Shown piece by piece: positions 42,801-54,800 of a DNA stretch of 64,000 nucleotides; positions within the stretch are counted from its first letter, which is position 1; each line of letters starts with the position of its first letter. The notes beneath the pieces are model-generated. The model saw nothing but the letters and a program-made list of their open reading frames with translations. It did no database searches and had not been told where the DNA came from. This DNA comes from Gymnogyps californianus (taxonomy: Eukaryota; Chordata; Aves; Accipitriformes; Cathartidae). The stretch lies in NCBI RefSeq assembly GCF_018139145.2, contig NC_059500.1:24037437-24101436 (forward strand), in the 5' to 3' direction. Both the position numbers and the translations under genes were made by a program.

Positions 42801-45800
42801 CTGTCCCCTCATATGGCTCTCCAGACATTTGCTACTTCGCCACTGTCAGCTACATTTTAAACACAGTGTAATAAAAATAAAAGGATATTACATCTGTCAT
42901 TTAATTGAAAACAATCTAATTGCTGACCTGATTTTCTACGTGGAAGGAACAGATTTCTTACACTATAGTTTAGCTAAATGAACAAAGTTACTCTGAACAA
43001 CAAAGACAAAACACATCTCCAGAGCTATCACCAGAGAAGTATTTTTCATTTAGGTATGAATAAAATAATTCACTTTAAAAATTTCTGTAAAACTGTTTTG
43101 GAGAGACAACAATCTCAACTCTCTGTAAAACTTTTGCCAGACATTAATAGGTTTTGTCTTTGGCAAACAATCAAAACTCATGTTTCATGGGAAGACTGTA
43201 ATTTTTTTATTTCCCCTAAACATAAAAACATTGCACTATTTATTTCTAAATTAAATATAGATCATTTGGAGGGAAAAAAAAAATCCAACACATCACACCC
43301 AGAATAACATCCCAGAAGTCAGATACCACCAAAGACGTGCATGTCTGACACCAGTGTACCAATATAATGGGATGGTATACAATCTCATTTTCGCATCTGC
43401 CTTGAGGACTAAATTCCTTCTCTATATACACTGTTCCTCAGCAGAACACCTCAGGTAATTTCAGAATAAATCGAAGTGTCGTACACACTCAGTTTCTAAA
43501 TACAGTAAGCTACAGTGTCAAACCTGGTTGTCTGCAGACCAAGACACACACAGTATATGGTCTTTCTGGAGAATGAGAGGCATGTGAACACGTGGAAATA
43601 ACAGAAAGTGACTGAGGTCTGGAGGGGAAGAGGTCAAGTAGTAGTTACAGCATAGGGACTGGATGAAAGAGGAGAGGACGAGGCAGCTGGAAGTCAGAGC
43701 TGGAAGCACTAAGTTTTGCTTGCCCTGGCCCATTCCCTTGGGAGATCCACTGGCCAGGGAAACAGGAAGAGGAAGACAAGGTGGTAGCAGAGGGAGAAAA
43801 GCTGGATTATTTCTTGGGTTTATTGTACGTTTGCCGAATCCTACTCAAGCATGCCCTAGATTACATAATCCAAAATTATCTCCATATGTCATAGTTTAAG
43901 AGCTGAAAACCTACAACTTGTACATGCATGTCTTTAAAATACATCCCCTACCAGTTTTCAGCTTACCAAAAATGAGCATATGTCAAATGATACTGTGTGC
44001 CATAAGTACAAGCTTCTGACCTATGAAACACAACAAACAGCCTTCAACAGTTAAACTGAACTGAAAATTTACACTAAAAATTATCACAACCACATAACTA
44101 GAGACTTACCAATACTAGCTCTCTTTCAGAAACCTCATTAATGGCTGAACTATCCCATTTTCCCATCTGCCTGGAGGACTAAATTCCTTTGATATACATT
44201 ATTCCTCAGCAGAACACCCCAACTAATTGCAAAATAAATCAAATTATCATATACACTGAACTTTTAAACACAGCTTTTGGACCTATAATTAATACAAGAA
44301 ACACAGCTGAAGTATTATTTCCATATTGTAATTTATTTTTTAAAGCAGTAAAATGCAGTGAGGCAGAGTACACAGTTGTTCTACATGTCAATTAGCACAG
44401 AAGAAAACATCCAATTTTCTTTATCTGTATAATGAATTTCATAAATAGATCTAATTATAATTCTACTGCCATCACTTGTTGATACAACTGTTTAATGTTT
44501 ATAGAAACTGACTGTGTATACAATATGTCATGCCATAAACAGTATTATGAAGCTTGCAAAATTCAATTATGAAAGTTCGATATTTGCAAAGAAAAGGCTG
44601 GCATTCTTTTTAAAACATGCTAGAGAGTCAAGTATTTCACAATTTCTAATAAAAACTCTTTTAAGATTTTACTACATACAGTACAACAGAGCCATCCAGA
44701 AAAAAATGTTTTAGGGTATTTTCTATTAAAAAGGCAGATTTGCTATTCCAAAGTTCTTACAATCATAAGTATTAGTCTCTTGTAGCCTAATATTCACCTA
44801 GAATGGAAGAACAGAAACTGGATAGGACAACCGAGACCAACTGAGAAAAACTTCAGCTCATAATGTTCATCTTTTTTTAAATAAGCATCAATGTACAGTG
44901 CAACTGCCTCAAAGAAACCGACTTTCAGAAAATAAATATTGCAAATACAGAAAATTTTCACACATATTTTGGATTAAAAAGAAATAATTATACTGAAGAG
45001 CTCAGGTTTTTACACCCTTACAACTTCTTCTGGTTGGTCAAAAATTATAAGTCAAGGCTTGTATCCCCTTATATGTTCACTACATTTAGTTATCATTGAT
45101 TTCAATAAAATTTAACACTTGTGAGATCTTCAAATTTGCATCATAGATTTTGATGTTTTATTCAAACAGCAAAATACTGACTCTGTGGAATACAGTGTAA
45201 AGCACCCACTAATAGCACAAGGATCCACCTCCTGAAGGTTACCTACAGTGTGACATTTAAGACTCAAGTCGAGACTTGGTACAAGCTTAGCTGTTCAGAT
45301 TTCAAATCCAGCTTCATGATAGCATAGGTTAAACTAATGACTGAGGCTTACATTTGAGCTCTCTCAAATTTTTGCATCTTTAAGTGTTTGCTCTTAAAAG
45401 ACAATAAATATCATAATTGCTTAGCAGGCATAATTGAAATACTAAGTAGTTTGTGAAAACAACATAAATCTGTCAGAGTTAGGCACATTTTGGAATGTCT
45501 ACAATTAGAAAGAATTTCTGGTCCAGTTTTCATAAATCTCAGAAAAAGTCTGCCTGGAGTCCAATGTTACAGTATTTCAAGAAGGCTGCCCCTTGCCTCT
45601 CACTCTTGGGAACTTTAGTGATACCGCTAGGTATGACCTTCAGCCATTCAGAAGTGATGACAAAGCGTTCATAAAAGAGGCAATGGAGATCACTGTAAAG
45701 CCTTAGCTCACAGTGAATGAATTAACTTTCTGGATTTATACCTCCTGGCACTGAAACATGACCTTTGGCTTCAGTGCACAGTGAATGCTGTCCCATGAAG

Positions 45801-48800
45801 AAACACTAATGAAGATAACATCCACCTGACAAAGGAGAATATTGTTTTATTACACAAGTCCAATTTTTGACAATGAATTAAATTTAGTTTCAAAAGCAGG
45901 CAGAGACACACCTGACATGACAATAGAGGGTTATATACCCCCAACAGAAACACAGTGAGAAGCCTTAAATACGCTGGAACTGTGGAAACAGAAAAGCAGC
46001 AGAATTACAGGACAAACAAAATGAAAATTAGAAGCACAATCTGAAGATCTACACATGAGTAATAGGGGGGAAGAAAATCCTTATGCATAAATAAAACTAT
46101 GACTAACAATCCCAAAGAAACTTGGAGGACAAGAACATATGTCAAGAATTCACATAACTGCCTCTGTAGTTCAGGAAGTGCAGAAGGCAAATCCACCCAA
46201 ATTTCTGGGTATAGGTAAACACAGGGAAAAACAGCAGAGGCAACATTATAATAAATGTGGGCACCAATGATAACTGCCAGGGGAAACCTGGACAGTATAG
46301 AAAGTGACTACAGAGCTCTGGGGGCAACCGTCAAGGGCATGGGGGCTCAGGTGGTGTCCTCCTCAATCCTGCCAGTGAGGGGAAAGGGTGCAAGGAGGGC
46401 ACTGACAATACAGGCCAATAAGTAGTTGCGGAGCTGGCACTGGCAACAGGGTTTTGGGTTCTACAACCACAGGACCCTGTTTGCAGGCCACCGTCTGCCT
46501 GGGAGATGGGAAGCACCTTACTAATCAGGGTAGAATTATTTTCGTCAATAGGATGGCCAACCTCATTAGGAAGGCCTTAAACTAGGAATGACGGGGAGGG
46601 AGAAGGTGACCCACAGTCCTGAGGGAGCAATGGACAAGACTGCTGGGCAAAGGACATGGTGTAGTGTGATGGTAAGGGATCACAAAGTAAACAAAATGGG
46701 GCTTGGGTGGGGTCACCTCCAGCACCTGCATGTGGGCAAGGAGGTTCCTACAAGGCACCACTGTGGAAAAACCCCCCAGATCCTCTCCAGGAACTCAACA
46801 TGCTGAGGTGCCATGCTTAAGTGCCTGTATACTACTGCATGCAGCACGGGGAATAAACATGGTGAGTTAGAGATCTGTGTGCAGTTGCAGGGCTACGATC
46901 TTGTTGCGATCATGGAGGCATGGTGGGATGGCTCCCATGACTGGAGTGTTGCAATGGAGAGATACAGGCTCTTGGGGAAAGACAGGCCAGGAAGACGAAG
47001 AGAAGGAGTTGCCCTTTATATGAGAGGGCAGCTGGAGCACATGGAGCTCTGCCTGGGGACAGATGAGGAGCCGACGGAGAGCTTATAGGTTAGGATTAAA
47101 GAGAGGGCATGCAAGGTCCCAGGAAAAGCCAAGAAGCTTGGCTTCAGAGTTGTCATAATTTTCTGTATTATAACCTCACTAGAGTATCACAGCATTTGAT
47201 TTCAGAAAATTTTAAAATGGAAAAAAAGAGGGGAGTATCAGGGCTTTTGCTGCTTTTTTTGCCTTTTTTTTTTTTGAATAAAGCAACAATCCTCCTCTGA
47301 GAAAATATGCAAATCTTCAGCGTACACTAATGTTTCAGACAGAAAAAAACATTTGTTCCTTGTTTTGCTTTAGAATCTTTTATTTTTGTAAATATCAGCA
47401 CTAAAGTATAAAGCTGTCAATGCATATAGTGATCTATTAGACATTTCCCAATGTTTATAGCAGTTTTTCAAATAATTTCCCAGAACTGCATTTACCTTTT
47501 CATCTACTTATTTTTCAGCATTTTCAATAACAGAGGTAATTTCTGAATATTTTGCTGTCTCCACATTTGTTTATCAATAACAAACCTCCCATATAGTCAC
47601 TTCCTTATTTATTTCAACTCTGGAGACACACATTTTCACAGAGCATTATTTCATTGTGCCTGGAAAGGAATATTCCTTTATATTATTTGTTTGCATTATT
47701 CTACTGAACACATTCCTTATACTTACGAATGAGACAACCAAGGCTTTCAAATAGGTCTTCTTCTAACAACATTTTTTTTAAAGCAATAAAATATTTTTAC
47801 ATTAAAGAATCCTAAAGCTTGACTTAAATCTGCTTCCACAGACTGATAAGTGGAAGGAATACTAGTGGGACCCCAGCATGATCTTCCTCTTAAGTGAATT
47901 TTGGTAAGGACTAAGCACTTCTTAAATTTAAGCAAGTAATTTTAAAACCTAGATATGACAGAAAAAAAGACTACCCTTGCAGTGATATATCAAGCCAATG
48001 TAACTATGTATATTCAGAGTAATTGAATCCCAATACTGAAGAGTACGTTACACAATTTACAGTGAAATGAGAAAAATTTGTTGTCCCTTGCTTTTGGAGG
48101 CAACCCTCTAATTTCTCCATTTCTTCTATTAAGCACTTCCTCATAGTTTGTTCAACTTCCCAAGTCTTCATCACTGAATAGGAAAGACACAGCTTGTAGA
48201 ACTTGCTTTATAATTGATTATTCCATATTACCCATTTAACAATTTTGGGACCTTCCTGATCCAAGTTATCTGCTTAAACTCAGTATTTCATATAATGCTA
48301 CGCACATCTAAATACCATAGGTGATTATGAAAATTATTTCCTTATACAATAGTTCTTACTGATCCCAAGAAAACCACCAGTGACATGACTTTTACCCAGT
48401 GACCTTTGAAGCATTCTGTTTCCCATGCTGAGCCTGGCTTCACTTCCCTAAGACCAGAATAGAATAGAATAGAACAGAACAGAATAGAATAGTTCAGTTG
48501 GAAGGGACCTACAACAATCATCTAGTCCAACTGCCTAACCTCTTCAGGGCTAATCAAAAGTTTGGGCATTGTCTAAATGCATCTTAAACACTGACAAGCT
48601 TGGGGCATTGACCACCTTTCTAGGAAGCCTGTTCCAGTGCTTGACCACCCTCTTGTTAAAGAAATGCTTCCTAATGTCAAGTCTGAACCTCCCCTGGTGC
48701 AGCTTTGAACCATTCCCAGGTGTCCTATCACTGGATCCCAGGGAGAAGAGATCAGCACCTCCCTCTCCACTTGCCCTCCTCAGGAAGCTGTAGAGAGCAA

Positions 48801-51800
48801 TGAGGTCGCCCCTCAGCCTCCTTTTCTCCAAACTAGACAAACCCAAAGTCCTTAGCCGCTCCTCACAGGACATGCCTTCCAGCCCTTCCACCAGCTCTGT
48901 TGCTTTCTTCTGGAGGCATTCAAGTGCCTTAACATCCTTCTTAAATTGTGGGGCCCAGAACTGCACACAGTATTCAAGGTGAGGCTGCACCAATGCTGAA
49001 TACAGCGGGATAATCACCTCCTTTGGCCGGCTGGCTATGCTGTGTTTGATGCACCCCAGGATGCGGTTTGCCCTCTTGGCTGCCAGGGCACACTGCTGAC
49101 TCGTACTGAGCCTGCTGTCAACCAGCGTCCCCAGATCCCTTTCTGCAGGGCTGCTCTCCAGCCACTCCTCTCCCAATTTATACTTGTGCTGAGAAGTCAG
49201 GAGACTGTAAAAATAATTTATACTGATCTACAAAGTACTTTTTATGCAAACTGCTGTAACTAAACTAGGATGGCTTTGACTGTTAGTTCTGTCTCAGGAA
49301 GCAAACTCGGAAATCTAGTGAGTGACCAGCCTTATTGTCACTCTCCAAATAAAGAGATGCAAATGCAGTGCTCTTAATTAATATGAGTTTCACAAGACCA
49401 AAGTCACAAAGATAGACAGAAAGAAGATAGGATCTTGGCTTTTAATCTCTAAAGTCTTTTTTCCCTTTATGTCTTGCTAGAGGCTTACATGAATGTGTTT
49501 CTTCAACAAATAAAATCACTCACTCTCTTGTCCACTCAACTGATCTCTGAGAAGAGGATAGGAAGTTTTTCCCAAACCTTATTTAACAAATTAATGACTG
49601 CAAATAACAAATAGTTTTCTAATGGGAAATAACTATTTGTATATACTTACAGATTTCAAATTTACAGAATACCAGACCTAAACTTCTGAGATAAGAATTA
49701 GTTCAATAAGTTATCTGCTTAATGTTAAGCTAAACAAATAACATAGTATAAAAATAGCAAAAATCAAAGTGCAGTCTTTTGAATTGCTGTCAGATGTTTG
49801 AGCTAATAAGCACCACTAGTAAATTCTCTCAGACCTATGAGTGCTGGTCTGTGAGGACTGAGGAGAGCACATCCTAGGACTACACGTTCATGTTGAGTGG
49901 AAACAATACGCCCAAGCTGGTTCCACAGTCCACAAGAAGTCACCAAGATCTCTTGGCTCTGCACTCCCCAGGGTTTCCTGCTCTAGAAGCTTTACTTTAC
50001 ACACAAGAAACAACCCTAGCCCTTGCAAGCACTGGTAGTGTCTATGAGTTGAAATGCTTACAATAGGGTATTAATTTGAAATCCATCCAGCCTGCTGACA
50101 TCTGTGAATAAGACAGACCAGTTCGGCCAGTGTTACTTGTTTTGTCTTAACAATGTGAGAGTTTAAGTCAAAAATAAACTCAAAAAATACCTTACTAGGA
50201 GTTTCCCTGATCTCAGCAACAACTAAAGGCAACACGTGCCATGAAGAAATGTAGTAGCATAATCACAATTTTACAAGCATCTCAGAATGAATGCACCAGC
50301 CACCTAATAAAAGTATTTTCTGGCCACTCAGCTATTACAAAGAATAGTAGGACAATAATTTGATTTAATGAAAGCTTTTTCAACAGCTTGCTTATTTATC
50401 ATACATATAGCTTATGCTGTTGTGCAACTTCAGTATGTACCACAGAAGTCACATGAATTCTGAAGTATTAAATCACAAGAGTTGCAGGGATTGGAAAACA
50501 TTCTTCCATCAGATGCAATGTTGTATAATGTGCTAGGTGTACTGTTAATATTTCTAGTCTCCCCTAAATCACAACTTTGTCAGGGAACACAAGCCAGCCT
50601 AGGGAAATCTGGTACAATATTTTTTTATGCTGCTGTAGCAACATAAAATGAAATGATGAAATTAAATACTTAGAATCAATATATTTTTCCTTTACTATTT
50701 ACTTCAGATCCATTCTGTCTGTAGAAACATAGTTTCTACATTCAATCAGTAATTAACAAGTAACAAGAATACAATTAACACCTGTAACAGATGTATTTAC
50801 ATGAAAACTGTAAATTTTGCTAAAGATTATATTGTATTAAAATCCAGTATGAACCTCCCAAAGCTACACTGGCTCTATTCCAACTTGCAATATTAACTGA
50901 TATAAGAGCAACTATTTCACACTTAAACATCTAACACCAAAATCAGCTACAAAAATAGATGCTAAGTTGTTAAGAACTAATGCTTTTCGAATTTTTTTTT
51001 AAAATGTAAGGAAAAGAGTAAATTATTGTTTCCGATTTCATGTACTCATCATTTCCTTACTTAAGCTTTTTTTTATGCAGGAATAAGTAGTGTTTAATCA
51101 AAAAAATCAAGGATGAAAACATGAGAAACCTCCACAGACACAGTCTGAACTACACTCAGTAAAGATGCACAGTTCTGCAGAAACAACAATAATTGTGGAA
51201 ATAGCAAACTTAAGTGGAAGCACTTACTGATCCAATCAAATGAGATTCAAACTGTAATGACATATCACACTTAATATCTACAACTGTTCTACAGTTTCCA
51301 TTTTGTGTTCTTTACCCATTATTTATAAAATGTTGTTAGAAGCTTTGTGACTTCTTCTTTAGCCAAACAATGTCTTTACCATTTGGCATAAATTCTTTTG
51401 ATGTGTTTTCTTGCAGCAGCAACAATCAACATGCCACACTCTATTTACCTTGTTACTCAGCATCACTAATGTCAGCACAGCATTGTAGGCAGAGTTGTAT
51501 ACAATTTGTGAGTGTTATTTTGGACTACTGTTGTAAAAAGTTTACACCATTTTTTCTCAGTATCACACATCCAAAAGGTTTCAGCGGGCTGTCCATTTCA
51601 TTATGGAAAAACAATCTGCTAAGTTTGTATCTTATATTTTGCTCCAATGACCCCAACATGCCCTATGACCCCAACATGCCCTAATGTCCCAATTCTGCAA
51701 AGGAACATGCTGTGCATTCCCAGCACATACTTCCCCCCGCCCCCCCCCCCCCCCCCCCCCCAAGCTTTCCAATCCAGAAGAGACTACTGGAATCAATCTG

Positions 51801-54800
51801 TCCATAGTCCCAGTTGCTGAAGTATGCCTCATTAGAGAGGCACTGGACTAGTTCAGCTTGCTGACTTTATCCTCTCTCAGCTTGCCTTCTCTCACCATAC
51901 ATTAAAAAACCGTAAGAATTAAGGACTGAAAAAAAGGCAAAAAACTATCAACCAACTGAGTAACACCAACCAGACTGCCTGACACCTGAGATCTCCATGC
52001 CCAAGAACAACCAACTAGGGTGTATTTGTGATTCCCGTGGTAATCACTGGTCCAGAAAGGAGCAGCAACACATGATTAAATGGGGTAAGCGCCAGGACAA
52101 ACAAGATAAATCAGTCACTTCTGATTGAGATAGCATACAGACACTGGTGGCCACAACAAGGCAGTGCAATCCAGCCTAAGCACCAAGTGTCAGCCAAGGC
52201 TCAGTGGTGTACCCTCTGCAACACAACTGTACCACTGCTTCCCTGATGCCCAAGCAGAAGCAGTGCTAGTGGAAGGTTCCCCAGAACAGCTCCTGAGCCA
52301 GCATCTCAGACACTTCCACCTTTCTCCAGATCTGGAGAGCGCAAAGCCTTCCACAATGAAGCTCCTGCATCCTTCAGAAAGCAGTTCCCTTTTTTTCATT
52401 ACGAAACTATCAAAAAATTTCCACCAGCTGCCTTTCCATTGCCCTAACACAAAATCTGTAACTAACCAGTATAATTATTCAGTGCTTAACCCTTATTCTT
52501 ATTGCTCTTTCTACAGGTCCTCTTAAGTGTTTTCAGCAAAAAGTGAAAACAGCTGTAATCCTGCATTAGAGCATCAACATGTTGATTCAAAGCAACTGCC
52601 CTGTTAGCTGGTGGAAAGTATGACACACAGTAATTCAAGTTTACCTGAGAATACTTTGTGACTGCAGAAAAACATAAAAACAACTACTACTGCAGAAGAT
52701 CACTTTCCACTGTTTATAACTCTGCCAGGCTTTACCCTTTTCAGTTAATATCCTCTACTGTGTGTGTTTAGCCCAGAATTTAGTATCACTTTTAACAACT
52801 CAACCAGAAAACAGGGAAACAATTCTCTTCCCAAACTAGCGAACTACTTGTACCTCTTTCACTAGGGGCTCTAGTAAACTGACTCTCTCACTAGAAGATG
52901 GCTTTGCTATTCCAAAACAAAACAAAAAGTCACTAAATTTCAAAATCACTACACTTGCAAAACAGAGAAATTTCTAAGTCATTCCTTTGTGTGACTTGTA
53001 TTCTTTTCACGTTGACCAGCTTGTACAGGTACTGCACAAATCTACAGTAATTCAGCATGCACAAGACCAGGGGCACAGACAAAGTAGTATGTCCTAAGGA
53101 GTAGTTGTCCCCTTCAGCTCCAGAAACACGGGGCCAGGCACTGTGATGGAGACTTCGTTTGGAAGGAACAGAGTTTGTTGAGAACAGCATTTTACAGAAA
53201 TGGACCTGGACTGGTTCTTTTAACACACTTCTTGCAAAAGCTAGTGTCCAAAGATTTTCTTTTTTTGTTTAACAAAATGTTTTTCAGCTTATTTCCAATA
53301 CTTGGTTATGCCCTCCCACTGTTCTGGTAGGCACTGTTCCAGTAGGCACTGTTCTCTCCCCTGTTTTCAATAATTCTTGAAATCCTGAAAAACTGAACCA
53401 GTTGGTATATTAACAAAAGTCATATTTCCTAACAGCACACAATTTGAATAAGCACTTGTTACTGAACTAATGCCTGGAATAGTGAAGCATTACAACTTTA
53501 AGACTTCCCTAACTTGTTCACTTCACAAACCAGTTTGACAACTTGAGGGCTCAGAAACTCTATGAAAATACCATGGCTTAAAAAAATTCAAGTAGCTCTG
53601 CTGACCTGCAGTTGATACACAACTGTAGTAGTTCACCAACTACACATATATTTGTAAACAAGAACACGGCCTGGGGTGTGACGGGGAGAAGCAATTCTGC
53701 AATTTTTGGGAGAAAAACCTGCAACATTTTTCTGAAGGTCAGCGTTTGTTAAAACCAATTTACACTAAGACGTTAGGGAAACTGAAATTAAGTATGAATT
53801 GTAATAAGACAAATACTAAATGGAAGCCTAAAAGAGAAGGTCAAGGAAAAACACAGGAGAAATAAGTGTCTTAAAAACAGCTTGTTTCCTGTCTATCTAA
53901 AGAAATATTAACTCAGTTAATCAGAACCACATCAAAACATCACAGCTGCTGACAGCCAAAACACTCTTTGATTTCGATAGAAAAGTTTGGTCCTTCAGGA
54001 ATGGAGAACGATCAGAGCTATAACAGGAAGACAGGATAAAAAGAACATACTAAGACCACAGCACCCCATAATATTTTCCATGTTACACACTATGTGTTCC
54101 CATGTTAAGTAGTTACCTGGGGGTAAACCAAGTAACCACATTAAAGTTGTATGCAGAAAACAGCTAGGGAACTGAGTATGTATTTACATTTTTAAGTGAA
54201 TATGGATGTGAGTAAAAGAAAAAAAAAGCTGAACCTAAACAGTGCTAAGTATAACTTCTCTTATCCCATGCTGTTTTTGTCATTACACTCACATGTCAGC
54301 TACCGCTCCAAATTTTAGACAAATTTGGAAATAAACAATCTTTCTCTCAGCACTGATAGCTACTATATTGCACTGTGAATTATAGTACAACAGAACCAAG
54401 GACAATAACTGTCATTTTAGGCAGTCATACAAGAACTTTAAGATGGATCTTGGAATTATATTTATATACTGCCATCCAATTAATTTTCTCTAAAGAAAGG
54501 AAAAAAATCTTAGAAAGGCACTTAAGAACAATTATTAACAAGATATTTCAATACATCATAGAACAAACTCTCCTTTATCTAATCATTAGCACAATTCAAC
54601 AGGAATCAAAATCCATGCAGTTTGGACACATCATTCCCCAAAAGTCTTTAAAATATCTCAGTGTGCAAATGAATTCTTTTCCTCTTTTGCTTAAGGTTGA
54701 CAAAGGTCAGATCCGTTATACTAACTGTCAAGAACTAATGCTGATGCCACTGCAGCAACTATAATAGGTCACAGGATGCAAGTAGGCTGCAGCTACAACA

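Noticed and set aside
46200..49195. A single twin-primed CR1 with inverted halves
   Set aside because: For a minus-oriented insertion whose tail is at 48456, an inverted 5' piece should lie above 49195, not at 46200-47140; two separate insertions fit better.
52164..52526. 120-codon plus-strand open frame, with an 86-codon frame on the other strand
   Set aside because: The region is moderately GC-rich, so stops are rarer on both strands; neither translation resembles a known protein.
54375..54764. 129-codon plus-strand open frame
   Set aside because: AT-rich codon content, isolated in an intron, no recognisable motif and no neighbouring frame fragments; treated as chance.
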